Positions 1 to 10,643 of a stretch of DNA of 64,000 nucleotides are shown here, in pieces; positions within the stretch are counted from its first letter, which is position 1, and each line of letters starts with the position of its first letter. A program made the translations under genes and the position numbers. The stretch lies in NCBI GenBank assembly GCA_963839535.1, contig CAWIVF010000006.1, forward strand, positions 248,001 to 312,000. Reading direction: 5' to 3'. The notes under the pieces are model-generated. The model did no database searches. It was not told the origin of the DNA and saw only the letters and a list, made by a program, of their open reading frames with translations. The stretch is from RHKX01 sp963839535 (GTDB lineage Bacteria; Actinomycetota; Thermoleophilia; Solirubrobacterales; 70-9).

Positions 1-77
1 TCCGCCGCCTCGGGGACGGTCTGCACGCCGTCGTCTCCGGCCTCGGTCTCCTCATTCGTTCCGTTGTCTTCAGCCAT
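1..77 (-). CDS. atpD: ATP synthase F1 subunit beta, N-terminal fragment
   Basis: Only the first 25 or so codons are inside the window; the gene runs off the left edge. It begins at an ATG on the minus strand (complement of 75-77) and reads MAEDNGTNEETEAGDDGVQ..., an acidic tail that precedes the usual beta-subunit core. The identity comes from position: it follows atpG in an operon ordered B-E-F-H-A-G, where atpD is expected next. The acidic tail contains AGDDGVQTVPEA, nearly identical to the C-terminal tail of AtpA in this window, which is unusual (see findings). The catalytic core cannot be checked here. Confidence 0.75.
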   Translation of the reverse strand, partial: MAEDNGTNEETEAGDDGVQTVPEAA

Positions 78-130
78 TCTTTTCAGTGCTCCTTCGCTTC
101 GAAAGTGAAATCAAGTCGTCAAGTCTTGGG

Positions 131-1057
131 TCATGAGCTGCCGAGGGCCTCGGCACCGCCGACCACCTCGAGGATCTCCTGGGTGATCTCCGCCTGGCGG
201 ACCCGGTTCATCTCCAGGGTCAGGCTCTGGATCATGTCGCCGGCGTTCTCGGCGGCGCTCCGCATCGCGGTCATCCGCGCTCCCAGCTCGGAGGCCGCGG
301 ACTCGAGCAGCGCCCGGTAGACCGAGAGGTTCACGTACTCCTCGAAGAGCAGCTTCAGCGCCTCCTCAGGCTCCGGCTCGTAGATCCAGTCGGAGCGCTT
401 GTGCGCCTCCTCGAGCTCCTCGTCCTCGGCCGGCTGCTCGTCCGGGATGCCCTCGCCGTAGACCTCGGCCTCCTGCAGGGGAAGCAGCGTGTGGCGGCGG
501 ACGTACTGGGTGAGCGGCGAGACGTAGCGGTTGTAGATCAGCTCGACCCGGTCGATCTCCTCATCGACGTAGGCGGAGGTGAGCCGGTCGCCGATCTCGC
601 GGGCGTTGGCGAAGGCGGGCTGATCGGTGAAGCCGGTGAACGACTCGACGACCTCCTCGCCGCGGAAGCTCATCGCCGACGAGCCGCGACGGCCGACGAC
701 GTAGTAGCTGACCTCCGCTCCGTCGGACTTGATGTCCCGCTGGAGCTGGGTGCCGGCCCGAATGATCTGCGTGTTGAACGATCCGGCGAGACCGCGGTCG
801 CCCGTGACGAGGATCACGCCGACCTTGCTGACGTTCTCGCGCTGCTGGAGCAGCGCCACCCGGTTGGCGCTCGAACCGGCCGCCTCGGCCGTCCGCTGGG
901 TGACGCGACGCAGGGACTGGGCGAACGGGCGCATCGCGTCGATCCGCTGCTCCGCGCGCCGCAGCCGAGCAGCCGCAACCATCTCCATCGCCCGCGTGAT
1001 CTTGCGGATGTTCTTGACGGAGCTGATCCGGTTCTTGACATCTTTCTGGGTGGCCAT
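131..1057 (-). CDS. atpG: ATP synthase F1 subunit gamma
   Basis: Central rotor shaft of F1, coupling proton flow through the c-ring to catalysis in the alpha3beta3 head. The 308-residue product starts MATQKDVKNRISSVKNIRKI, the conserved N-terminal helix of gamma, and ends with the matching C-terminal helix (SLTLEMNRVRQAEITQEILE). An acidic insertion around residues 195-225 (GIPDEQPAEDEELEEAH) makes it somewhat longer than the common ~285 residues, as is often the case in Actinobacteria. It lies between atpA and atpD in the operon, 53 bases before atpD. No frameshift seen. Confidence 0.95.
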   Translation of the reverse strand: MATQKDVKNRISSVKNIRKITRAMEMVAAARLRRAEQRIDAMRPFAQSLRRVTQRTAEAAGSSANRVALLQQRENVSKVGVILVTGDRGLAGSFNTQIIRAGTQLQRDIKSDGAEVSYYVVGRRGSSAMSFRGEEVVESFTGFTDQPAFANAREIGDRLTSAYVDEEIDRVELIYNRYVSPLTQYVRRHTLLPLQEAEVYGEGIPDEQPAEDEELEEAHKRSDWIYEPEPEEALKLLFEEYVNLSVYRALLESAASELGARMTAMRSAAENAGDMIQSLTLEMNRVRQAEITQEILEVVGGAEALGSS

Positions 1058-1091
1058 GAGGTGCTCTCGCTAGGGGTCGATCCGGGTGCCG

Positions 1092-2913
<1,822 letters not shown>

Positions 2914-2965
2914 TCTGCTCTTGTCTCCTTGTTTCTTTTGAAGTTCTGCCGGTCCGCTGGTGCCG

Positions 2966-3499
2966 TCAGGCCGCCTGCGTGACCTCTCTGCGAAGTTGGT
3001 CGAGGCGGTTGCGGATGCTCGAGTCGAGGACGCGGTTGCCGACCTGGAGGACGAGCCCGCCGATGATCGAGTCGTCGACCTTGCTGGTCAGCTCGATCGA
3101 CTTGCCGGTCTGCTTCTCGATCTCGGCGCCGATCGACTCGACGACCGAGGCCTCGAGCTCGACCGCGCTCGTCACCGTCACGGCGAGCTGCTGGTTCTCC
3201 TCCGCGTACAGCTCGTCGAAGCGACGGCGGATCCGGAAGAGGGCGGGCATCCGGTGCTTCTCAGCGAGCAGCTCGAGGAAGTTGATCAGCTCCTCGTTGC
3301 CGCCCGAGAACGCCTTCGCGATCCCGTCCCGCTTCTCGTTCGACGAGAAGTAGGGGCTGAAGAAGAAGACCTGGAGGTCGCGGTCCTCGTCGACCCGGTC
3401 GGCGATCTCGCCGAGCTGCTCATGCACCTCGTCGAGGCTGCCCTTCTCCTTGGCGACCTCGAAGAGTGCCTCGCTGTAGACGCGGGCGATCTCCTCCAT
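2966..3499 (-). CDS. atpH: ATP synthase F1 subunit delta (OSCP)
   Basis: Peripheral-stalk connector joining the b subunits to the top of F1. The 177 residues match the usual length; the product starts MEEIARVYSEALFEVAKEKG, the delta/OSCP N-terminal helical signature, and ends with the conserved C-terminal region GGLVLQVGNRVLDSSIRNRL. Its ATG overlaps the atpF stop by one base (ATGA arrangement), so the two are probably translationally coupled. Intact frame. Confidence 0.95.
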   Translation of the reverse strand: MEEIARVYSEALFEVAKEKGSLDEVHEQLGEIADRVDEDRDLQVFFFSPYFSSNEKRDGIAKAFSGGNEELINFLELLAEKHRMPALFRIRRRFDELYAEENQQLAVTVTSAVELEASVVESIGAEIEKQTGKSIELTSKVDDSIIGGLVLQVGNRVLDSSIRNRLDQLRREVTQAA

Positions 3500-3999
3500 C
3501 AGCTGGTCGCCGCTCCGTTCTTCTCGCCGCTCAGGGCGCCGAAGTCGATCTCGCTCAGCGCCTCCTCGACGAGGCGCTTCTGGTCCTCCTCGGTGAGGGA
3601 CTTGCGCGCGACCTTCTCCGTGGCGAGCACGGTCAGGTCGGCGACCTCCTTGCGGATCTGATCCAGCGAGCGCTTCGTCTCGGCCTCGATGTCCCGGCGG
3701 GCAGCGGCCACGAGCTCGTCGCGCTTCGCCCGGCCCTCGTCGGTGGCCTCGGCCTTCGCCGTGTCGCCGGCGCGCTTGGCGCGAGCGACGATGTCCTCCG
3801 CCTGCTCACGGGCCTCCTTGAGGCGCTCGCGGTACTCGGCGAGCAGCTCGTCGGCCTCCTTGCGCTGACGCTCGGCCTCGTCGAGGTTCTTCGCGACCTT
3901 CTCCGCGCGCTCCTCGAGCGCCGCCGAGATCTTCGGGAACGCGTACTTCCTCAGGACCAGCATCGTGATCCCGAACGCGAGCAGGGTCCAGATCATCAA
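3499..3999 (-). CDS. atpF: ATP synthase F0 subunit b (probably frameshifted at the N-terminus)
   Basis: Membrane-anchored peripheral stalk: one N-terminal membrane span (MIWTLLAFGITMLVLRKYAF) followed by a long charged coiled coil (KVAKNLDEAERQRKEADELL...). The first in-frame ATG (3999) lies at the start of the span, leaving almost no N-terminus. Upstream, a GTG at 4064 opens VLPLAAT, and a one-base change near 4030 would join it to EETGGGSFLVQPGLGLMIW, a more typical b-subunit start. I therefore suspect the gene begins near 4064. It follows atpE by about 35-100 bases depending on the start. Confidence 0.9.
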   Translation of the reverse strand: MMIWTLLAFGITMLVLRKYAFPKISAALEERAEKVAKNLDEAERQRKEADELLAEYRERLKEAREQAEDIVARAKRAGDTAKAEATDEGRAKRDELVAAARRDIEAETKRSLDQIRKEVADLTVLATEKVARKSLTEEDQKRLVEEALSEIDFGALSGEKNGAATS

Positions 4000-4097
4000 C
4001 CCGAGTCCGGGCTGGACGAGGAAGCTGCCGCCACCCGTTTCCTCGTGGCGGCGAGCGGGAGCACGCTGTGATGTTGGCTGAGGAACTCCACGTCGGC

Positions 4098-4373
4098 CTA
4101 GAGGAAGAAGGCGATCAGGCCGAAGATGAACGTGTAGAACGCGACGGCCTCGGTGAGGGCGAATCCGAGCCAGCGGATGCTCTGCAGCTCGTCCTTCATC
4201 TCGGGCTGACGGGCGACGGACTCGATCTCCTTGCCGAAGATGATGCCGATGCCGATGCCGGCTCCGATCGAGCCGAGGCCGGCGCCGACGCCGAGTGCGA
4301 TCGCCTTACCGGCGGCCTCGACACCCTCGTCGGTGACTCCCTCGGCGGCCTGTGCCAAAAGCGCTAGGTCCAT
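4098..4373 (-). CDS. atpE: ATP synthase F0 subunit c
   Basis: Proteolipid forming the rotor ring. The 91 residues form a two-helix hairpin: a glycine-rich helix 1 (GVGAGLGSIGAGIGIGIIFG), a polar loop with the conserved ARQPE, and helix 2 with the ion-carrying glutamate at position 75 (FALTEAVAFY). The ATG is the complement of 4371-4373, preceded by a clear AGGGAGT-type ribosome site. The residues around Glu75 do not suggest a sodium-type site, so it is probably proton-coupled. It lies between atpB and atpF. Confidence 0.95.
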   Translation of the reverse strand: MDLALLAQAAEGVTDEGVEAAGKAIALGVGAGLGSIGAGIGIGIIFGKEIESVARQPEMKDELQSIRWLGFALTEAVAFYTFIFGLIAFFL

Positions 4374-4387
4374 GGGTTGACTCCCTT

Positions 4388-5296
4388 TCAGTGGCCCTCG
4401 GAGGTTGCTTCCCCGAGGTAGATTGCGGTCAGGATCGAGAAGATGAAGGCCTGCAGACCGGCGACGATGCCGATCTCGAAGACGTAGAAGGCGAAGGCCA
4501 TCGGGAAGGTCAGGACGCCGAGCGCCGAGAGGCCGAGCAGCACGGCGAGGCCGCCGCCCATGAAGAGCAGGAGGAGGTGGCCGGCGAGGATGTTCGCGAA
4601 GAGCCGGACCGCCAGCGAGATCAGCCGGACGAACTTCGAGATCGCCTCGATCACGAAGACGAAGCCCTTGAACGCCGCGGGCATGTCCTCGATCCCCGGC
4701 GGCAGGAAGCTCTTCAGGTAGCCGAAGAAGCCCTTGTCGCGGATGCCCTCGACGTTGAAGGCGATCCAGACGACGAGGCTGAGCACCAGCGGGATCGAGA
4801 TGTTGGCCGTCGCCGCGTAGAGGGCGAAGGCCGGGATCTCCATCCCGAGCACCTCCACCGTCTCGTGGGTGTTCGTCGGCAGCGGGACCAGGCCGATGAA
4901 GTTCGAGAAGAGGATGAAGAAGAAGAGCGTGCCGAGGAACGGGAACCAGCGCGTCGCCATCTTGTGGTCGAGGTTCTCCCGGGTGATCTGCTTGTCGACC
5001 ACGTCGTAGGCGAGCTCGACGGCCATCTGGGTCTTGTTCGGCTTCGCGGTCATGCGGTTGGCGATCCAGACCATCGCGACGCAGGTCAGGACCGCGGCGA
5101 GGATGAGGTAGAAGACGGCCTTGTTGATCGACATGTCGATCCCGGCGATGCTGATCTCCACCCACGGGTCGAGCAGGAACTCGTTCTGGGGCTGGAACTC
5201 GTCGTTCTTGCCGTCGCTGCCGAAGATCAGCCCGATCGCGATCAGCAGGATCGCGTAGCCGACGAAGAAGAGCGCGACCTTCTTGCCGGTGCTCAT
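4388..5296 (-). CDS. atpB: ATP synthase F0 subunit a
   Basis: Stator channel subunit of F0. The 302 residues have several hydrophobic spans and the essential arginine motif SLAVRLFANILAGHLLLL, where the Arg faces the c-ring glutamate. Its start overlaps the stop of the upstream small membrane protein by four bases (ATGA at 5293-5296), and it is followed by atpE after 14 bases. The N-terminus starts with a membrane span (VALFFVGYAILLIAIGLIFG). Confidence 0.95.
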   Translation of the reverse strand: MSTGKKVALFFVGYAILLIAIGLIFGSDGKNDEFQPQNEFLLDPWVEISIAGIDMSINKAVFYLILAAVLTCVAMVWIANRMTAKPNKTQMAVELAYDVVDKQITRENLDHKMATRWFPFLGTLFFFILFSNFIGLVPLPTNTHETVEVLGMEIPAFALYAATANISIPLVLSLVVWIAFNVEGIRDKGFFGYLKSFLPPGIEDMPAAFKGFVFVIEAISKFVRLISLAVRLFANILAGHLLLLFMGGGLAVLLGLSALGVLTFPMAFAFYVFEIGIVAGLQAFIFSILTAIYLGEATSEGH

Positions 5297-5724
5297 CGCA
5301 GCTCCCCCTCGGGGTTCATGACGTGATCGGCGAACTGGGCGACGAAGTGGGTGGTGACGAGCGCGAGGGCGAGCAGGGCGGCGGCGAGGCCGGCCTCGCG
5401 GTCGCCGAGCAGCCCGACCAGCAGGATCGCTCCGGCCAGCAGCCAGACGCGCGCCATGCCGGCGAAGGCGGTGATGCCCATGGCGCCGCGGCGGTTGTTC
5501 TCGCGCAGCGCCTGGTTGCGGCGGCGGATCGCGATCTCCATGCCGATCCGGCCGGCGATCCAGGCGCCGGCGGCGGCGAGGTAGCCCTCGATGGGGGCGT
5601 CGAGGATCACGAAGAGCGGCAGCGCCAGGAGGAGGACCAGGAGGTCCAGGTTGCGAAGGGAGACCACTCCGCTATGGCCGGCGGTCACAGGCACGCGGAG
5701 GACCGGCGGCGAGCCCGGCTCCAC
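5293..5724 (-). CDS. Small membrane protein heading the atp operon (AtpI-like)
   Basis: Up to 143 residues with about four hydrophobic segments (LLVLLLALPLFVIL; YLAAAGAWIAGRIG; VWLLAGAILLVGLLG; AAALLALALVTTHFV). Its stop overlaps the atpB start, so it is in the operon. Position and topology match the AtpI/uncharacterised gene often found before atpB, which is linked to c-ring assembly or Mg transport in other bacteria; sequence similarity to AtpI is not obvious to me. The start is uncertain: GTG at 5724 or GTG at 5667 (VVSLRNLDLL). A run of five G near 5727 could also hide a frameshift joining it to the coding-like stretch upstream. Confidence 0.6.
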   Translation of the reverse strand: MEPGSPPVLRVPVTAGHSGVVSLRNLDLLVLLLALPLFVILDAPIEGYLAAAGAWIAGRIGMEIAIRRRNQALRENNRRGAMGITAFAGMARVWLLAGAILLVGLLGDREAGLAAALLALALVTTHFVAQFADHVMNPEGELR

Positions 5725-5876
5725 CCCCTCGACGGGCCGGGGAGACTCTCGAGCGGGCAGTGCTTGCGGTCGTAGGCGTAGACCGTCCCGGGCACGCGCA
5801 CCACGGCGCGACGCGGGCGCCTGTGATTGTCCGCGGGGTCGCGGTCTCCGGGGCTGTCGAAATCTGGGTGTTCCAA
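5685..5876 (-). CDS. Possible short ORF or frameshifted N-terminal part of the AtpI-like gene
   Basis: A frame opening at TTG (5876) reads LEHPDFDSPGDRDPADNHR... and then RAVVRVPGTVYAYDRKHCPL. Its codons from about 5800 to 5740 have the strong G/C third-position bias of real genes here. It runs into the G-run at about 5727, where a one-base slip would fuse it in frame with the next protein (…GPSRG-VEPGSPP…). No clear ribosome site and no recognised family. It may be a small gene of its own, an extension of the AtpI-like protein, or chance. Confidence 0.3.
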   Translation of the reverse strand: MEHPDFDSPGDRDPADNHRRPRRAVVRVPGTVYAYDRKHCPLESLPGPSRGWSRARRRSSACL

Positions 5877-6107
5877 GGGTGCAGTGCGGGCCGAGTCGTG
5901 GCGTGCCGGCGGTGAAACTTTTCTCCCAAGCCGGCGACTCGGGCTGCGGGCAGGCGAATATACCCGAAACCCGAAGTCGCCCCGGTGGGCCCCAAAAGGC
6001 GCATAGGAACTAGAGATCGGGGATTGTCCAGGTTGTCACAATCGCCACTTCCGGCCCGCCCTCCCGAGGGGGCCGCGTGCGCCACAATCGGGTGGAGGTA
6101 GAGAGCC
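5877..6107. promoter_or_regulatory. Divergent intergenic region: atp operon leader and CDF gene leader
   Basis: Lies between the minus-strand atp operon and the plus-strand CDF gene. Less GC-rich than its surroundings. A minus-strand TATATTC (complement of 5956-5962) could be a -10 box for the atp operon, with no convincing -35. An inverted repeat GATTGT...ACAATC spans 6022-6043 and contains the palindrome TTGTCACAA (6033-6041), a possible operator. On the plus strand a strong ribosome site GGAGGT at 6094-6099 precedes the CDF gene. No convincing gene here. Confidence 0.4.
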
Positions 6108-7046
6108 CTGCACCAGCACTCACACCACGGGCCTCAGCCGAGCGAGCGGGCCGCCGGCGCCCGGTCGCTGAAGATCGCGCTCGCGCTGACCGGCGCCTTC
6201 ACCGTCGCCGAGGCGGTCGGCGGGCTGCTCACCGGCAGCCTCGCCCTGCTCGCCGACGCCGGGCACATGCTCTCCGACGACATCTCCCTCGCCATCGCGC
6301 TGCTGGCGATCTGGTTCGCCCAGCGCCCGCCGACCCCGCAGCGCAGCTTCGGCTACCAGCGGGCCGAGGTCCTGGCCGCTCTGCTCAACGGCGTCCTGCT
6401 GATCGGGATATCCGCCTGGATCCTCTGGGAGGCGATCGGCCGGCTCTCGGAGCCGCCCGAGGTCCTCGGCGGGCCGATGCTCGTCGTCGCGCTCGGCGGC
6501 GTCGCGATCAACGTCGCCGCCTACCGGGTCCTCTCGGGCTCCGGCGGCCCCGGCCACACGCACGGGCTCAACGTCACGGCGGCCCTGCGCCACGTGATCG
6601 CCGACCTGGCCGGATCCGTCGGCGCCGTCGTGGCGAGCCTCCTCGTGATCGCGCTGGGCTGGGAGATCGCCGACCCGCTGGTCGCGGGGCTGATCGGGCT
6701 GCTCGTGATGGCGAGCGCCGTGCCGATCATCCGCGACTCGCTGCGGGTGCTGCTCGAGCAGGCGCCGGCGGGGGTCGAGGTGACCGACATCGGCCGGGCG
6801 ATGGCCGGCTCCCCGGGGATCGCGGAGGTGCACGACCTGCACGTCTGGACGATCACCTCGGGCTTCCCGGCGCTGTCGGCCCACGTGCTCGTCGGCGAGG
6901 ACGACGACTGCCACATGCGGCGCCGCGAGCTCGAGCTGATGCTGGCGGACCGGTTCGGCATCGAGCACACGACGCTGCAGATGGAGCACCGCGACCACCG
7001 CGGGCTGCTGCAGGTCGAGGGCGCCGACCCGCCGGCCGGGACCTAG
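6108..7046 (+). CDS. Cation diffusion facilitator (CzcD/ZitB-type metal exporter)
   Basis: Membrane antiporter exporting Zn or similar divalent ions in exchange for protons. About 312 residues: His-rich N-terminus (HQHSHHGP), six spans, metal-site motifs in span 2 (ADAGHMLSDD) and span 5 (HVIADLAGS), then the cytoplasmic ferredoxin-like domain with HDLHVWTI. No ATG, GTG or TTG lies between the upstream TAG and the first conserved span; the only candidate with correct spacing to GGAGGT (6094-6099) is CTG at 6108, so either a CTG start or a base error. Its 3' end overlaps the convergent wecA stop by four bases. Confidence 0.88.
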   Translation: MHQHSHHGPQPSERAAGARSLKIALALTGAFTVAEAVGGLLTGSLALLADAGHMLSDDISLAIALLAIWFAQRPPTPQRSFGYQRAEVLAALLNGVLLIGISAWILWEAIGRLSEPPEVLGGPMLVVALGGVAINVAAYRVLSGSGGPGHTHGLNVTAALRHVIADLAGSVGAVVASLLVIALGWEIADPLVAGLIGLLVMASAVPIIRDSLRVLLEQAPAGVEVTDIGRAMAGSPGIAEVHDLHVWTITSGFPALSAHVLVGEDDDCHMRRRELELMLADRFGIEHTTLQMEHRDHRGLLQVEGADPPAGT

Positions 7047-8273
7047 GGGTCCCGCTCGGCCCAGGCCGGAGGGTCGATCGCCTCGAACTGGCCGGTCTCG
7101 AGCTCGCGCTCGACCTCGCGGTCGACCGCCTCGGCATCGGCGGGCGCGCCCGACGCCGCGGCCTGGCGGAAGCGGAACAGGCGCAGCTTGAGGATCTCGA
7201 GCACGTAGATGACGTAGAAGCTCGCCGCCGCGCCGGCGACGAGGATCGCCCCCATCAGCAGGGTCCAGCCGGCGTCGAAGTTCCCGCGGTCGTCGCTGTA
7301 GGGGATGAACCGCAGCGCCAGCGCCACGCAGGCCATCGCGAAGGTCCAGCCGTAGAGGTAGGCGAGCGTGCGCCGCTGGGAGAAGCCGATGTTCGCCATC
7401 CGGTGATGGAAGTGCCAGGCATCGGCGTGGTAGATCGGCCGCCGGTACTTGAGCCGCTTGGCGATGACGAAGCCGGTGTCGAGGATCGGCACCGCCAGGA
7501 CCAGCATCGGGAACGCAAGCGCGACCACGGCATTGGTCTTCAGCGCTCCCTGCACCGCCGCCATCCCGAGCAGGTAGCCGAGCAGGTTCGACCCGGTGTC
7601 CCCCATGAAGCTCGATGCGGGCGGGAAGCCGTGGCGGAGGAAGCCGAGGGCGCCGCCCGCGGTGATCGCCGCCAGCAGGCCGGCGGCGTTGCGATCGAGG
7701 GAGAGGGCCACGGCGGCCAGGGTCGCGGCGCTGATCACGCAGACGCCGGCGGCGAGCCCGTCGACGCCGTCGATCAGGTTGACGACGTTGGCCATCGCGA
7801 CGATCCCGAAGACGGTGACGACCTCCCCCAGGTCGACGTGGCCGAGGACGGGGAGCTCGACGAGTCTCCGTGGCCCCGGGGTTGACGCCGCCGAGGAACG
7901 GCACGGTGACGACGTCGATCGTCACACCGGTCGAGACCGGGATCATCGCCGCGACCGTCTGGCCGAGCAGCTTCAGCGCCGGATGCAGGTCGAAGACGTC
8001 GTCGATCGCCCCGACCGCCGCGATCACGGCGGCGCCGGCGAGGATCGCGCGGGTGCCGTCGTCCCAGGGCAGGAACACCGCGCCCGACGCGCAGACGCCG
8101 GCCAGGATCGCAAGGCCCGAGAGCTTCGGGGTCGGCTCGATGTGGAGGCTGCGCTCGCGCGGGTAGTCGATCGCGCCGATGCGCCATGCGATCGCCTCGG
8201 CGATCGGGACGAGCAGCCAGGCGATCGCGGCGGCCGCCAGGAAGGCGAAGGGTGCTTCGATCGTTTCCGGCAT
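7043..8273 (-). CDS. wecA: Undecaprenyl-phosphate sugar-1-phosphate transferase, WecA/TagO family (frameshifted)
   Basis: Integral membrane enzyme transferring a UDP-amino-sugar phosphate to the lipid carrier, the first step of wall polymer or polysaccharide synthesis. Motifs in order: AAVGAIDDVFDLHP, NVVNLIDGVDGLAAG, FMGDTGSNLLGY and the cytoplasmic HFHHRM. About ten spans. The frame breaks near 7875; one extra base between GAG and CTC restores VELPVLGHVDLGEVV. In Actinobacteria wecA sits between the prfA-prmC-tsaC cluster and the atp operon, as here, although a CDF gene is inserted. The C-terminal 50 residues are charged and non-conserved. Confidence 0.88.
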
Positions 8274-8312
8274 CGCTCGTGTGGGGGGAGGCCGACCGCC
8301 GGCGGCGGAGGT

Positions 8313-9350
8313 CTAGCCGGCGGCTTCCAGGGCGCCGTCGACGAGGATCGCAGGATCGCGCGGGGAGACGGGTCCCGGATCGCGCTCGCGCTTGCTCAGG
8401 TCCAGGTCCGCGGGGTCGGTCAGCTCGCTGAGCAGGCCGCGCGCGATCAGGTCCTCGTCGACGCCGCCCATCGCGCCGCTGAAGATCGTCCGGACCGGGA
8501 CCCCGAGCGCCACGGCCTCGCGGTTCATCGTGCCGCCGGCGCTGACGACGAGGTCGGCGTAGGCGATCAGGCTCTGCCCGTCGACGGACTGGGCGGGGAC
8601 GATCATCGAGTCGTCGCCGCGGGCGCGGGCCTCCTCCCCCTGCCGGTCGGTGCGCGGGATCAGCACCGTGACCACCCGCGGGTCGGCGCCGAGGCGGTCG
8701 AGCACGCCCGCGTAGAGGTGGTTCGCGGCGTGGTAGGCGGACGTCTCGGGCGGCGGGCGAACGACCACGAGCACGCGGTCGTCGTCGCGCCGGCTCGGCA
8801 GCACCCCGGCCCGGTCGAGGCCGAGCTCGGCGAGCACGGCGGGGTCGGGCTCGAAGCCGTTGAGGTAGTAGTCCTCCTTGAGGCCCGGGTAGCGGACGAG
8901 CTTCTCCTCGCGGGCGCCGGCCGCCAGCAGCCGATCGAGGGGGATCGACTCCGGGACGATCACGCGGCGGGCCGCCCGCCAGGCGAGCTTGCGCTGCAGG
9001 CCCGCGTACTCGTAGTCCTGCATCTGGGCCTGGGGGATCCGCAGCAGCGTGCCGACGACCGCGAGGTCGACCGAGCCGTGGGCGATCGCGAGGTCGAAGC
9101 GGCGGGGCCGGGCCCAGCGCAGCAGCGCGGAGCTGCGGCCGGCGAGGGCGGTGGCCTTCGAGCCGATCGCCGCTCCGCCGTGGGAGCCGAACGAGGTGAA
9201 CTCCAGCCCGAGCCGCTCCAGCAGCCCCTCCGTCTGGCCGTAGCTGCGCGCCGTGATCTCGACCTCGTGGCCGCGCTCGCGCAGCAACTCGACGACCGGC
9301 CGCAGCACCACCGGGTGGGCCGCGGCCGTGCAGTCGACCCAGATCCTCAA
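8313..9350 (-). CDS. DUF354 family protein, putative GT-B glycosyltransferase
   Basis: 345 residues starting MRIWVDCTAAAHPVVLRPVV, the typical DUF354 opening, followed by a Rossmann-like N-lobe (RRFDLAIAHGSVDLAVVG) and a C-lobe with the nucleotide-sugar-type motif VVSAGGTMNREAVALGVPV. DUF354 proteins resemble GT-B glycosyltransferases such as WecB/MurG; substrate unknown. It lies 4 bases after glyA and 40 bases before wecA, so it may act on the WecA lipid-linked product. Intact. Confidence 0.8.
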   Translation of the reverse strand: MRIWVDCTAAAHPVVLRPVVELLRERGHEVEITARSYGQTEGLLERLGLEFTSFGSHGGAAIGSKATALAGRSSALLRWARPRRFDLAIAHGSVDLAVVGTLLRIPQAQMQDYEYAGLQRKLAWRAARRVIVPESIPLDRLLAAGAREEKLVRYPGLKEDYYLNGFEPDPAVLAELGLDRAGVLPSRRDDDRVLVVVRPPPETSAYHAANHLYAGVLDRLGADPRVVTVLIPRTDRQGEEARARGDDSMIVPAQSVDGQSLIAYADLVVSAGGTMNREAVALGVPVRTIFSGAMGGVDEDLIARGLLSELTDPADLDLSKRERDPGPVSPRDPAILVDGALEAAG

Positions 9351-9354
9351 ACGG

Positions 9355-10641
9355 TCAAACGGCGTGCGCGGTGGGCGAGAGCTGCGGGTAGAGCGGGTAC
9401 GCCTCGGTCAGCGCCCGGCTGCGCTCGCGCAGCGAGTCGCGCTCGGCCTCGAAGTCCTCGCCGAGCGCCGCGCAGATGATCGAGGCGATCTCCCTCATGT
9501 CGTCGGTGTCCAGGCCGCGCGTGGTCAGGGCGGGGGTGCCGATCCGCAGGCCGGAGGGATCCATCGGGGGCCGCTCGTCGAACGGGATCGCGTTGCGGTT
9601 CACCGTGATCCCGATCGACTCGAGCCGGTCCTCGGCGTCCTTGCCGCCGAGGCCCTTCGCGGTCACGTCGGTGAGCACGAGATGGACGTCGGTCCCGCCG
9701 GTCAGCACGCTGACGCCGCCCTCGATCAGGCCCTCGGCGAACGCCTTCGCGTTGGCGATCGTCTGCCGCTGCCGCTCGCGGAACTCCTCGGTCGCGGCGA
9801 TCCTCAGCGCCACGGCCTTGGCGGCGATGATGTGCATCAGGGGGCCGCCCTGGTTGCCCGGGAAGATCGCCCGGTTGATGTCCTTGGCCAGCTCCTCGCG
9901 GCAGAGGATCAAGCCGCTGCGCGGGCCGGCGAGGGTCTTGTGGACGGTCGTGGTGACGACGTCGGCGTGCTCGACCGGGTTCGGGTGCTCCCCGGCGGCG
10001 ACGAGCCCGGCGAAGTGGGCCATGTCGACCATCAGCTTGGCGCCGACCGAGTCGGCGATCTCGCGGAAGGCGGGGAAGTCGAGCTGCCGCGGGTAGGCGG
10101 ACCAGCCGGCGATGATCAGCTTCGGCCGGTGCTCCTCGGCGAGCTTCGCGACCTCCTCCATGTCGACCCGGTAGGTCTCCCGATCGACGTGGTAGGGGAC
10201 CGGCGAGTAGAGCTTGCCGGAGATGTTCAGCCTCATCCCGTGCGTGAGGTGCCCGCCGTGGTCGAGCGCCAGGCCGAGGATCGTGTCGCCGGGCTCGAGC
10301 AGCGCCGAGAAGACCGCGTTGTTGGCCTGCGCGCCGGCGTGCGGCTGGACGTTGGCGTGCTCGGCGCCGAACAGCGCCTTGGCCCGCTCGATCGCGAGGT
10401 TCTCGGCGACGTCGACCTCCTCGCAGCCGCCGTAGTAGCGCTTGCCGGGGTAGCCCTCGGCGTACTTGTTCGTCAGCACCGAGCCGGCGGCCTCGAGCAC
10501 CGCCTGGGGGACGAAGTTCTCGGAGGCGATCATCTCCAGGGTCGCCTGCTGGCGCGCGAGCTCCCGGTCGAGGACCTCGGCGATCTCAGGGTCGACGTCG
10601 CCGAGCGGCGCCGTCTGGAAGTCCTCGGGAAGCTCGGTCAT
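9355..10641 (-). CDS. glyA: Serine hydroxymethyltransferase
   Basis: PLP enzyme interconverting serine and glycine and loading tetrahydrofolate with a one-carbon unit. 428 residues, near the family length. The PLP lysine lies in TTTVHKTLAGPRSG; also recognisable are IASENFVP and NKYAEGYPGKRYYGGCE near the N-terminus. It begins two bases after the rpiB stop, so the two are probably co-transcribed. Intact frame. Confidence 0.96.
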   Translation of the reverse strand: MTELPEDFQTAPLGDVDPEIAEVLDRELARQQATLEMIASENFVPQAVLEAAGSVLTNKYAEGYPGKRYYGGCEEVDVAENLAIERAKALFGAEHANVQPHAGAQANNAVFSALLEPGDTILGLALDHGGHLTHGMRLNISGKLYSPVPYHVDRETYRVDMEEVAKLAEEHRPKLIIAGWSAYPRQLDFPAFREIADSVGAKLMVDMAHFAGLVAAGEHPNPVEHADVVTTTVHKTLAGPRSGLILCREELAKDINRAIFPGNQGGPLMHIIAAKAVALRIAATEEFRERQRQTIANAKAFAEGLIEGGVSVLTGGTDVHLVLTDVTAKGLGGKDAEDRLESIGITVNRNAIPFDERPPMDPSGLRIGTPALTTRGLDTDDMREIASIICAALGEDFEAERDSLRERSRALTEAYPLYPQLSPTAHAV

Positions 10642-10643
10642 CG

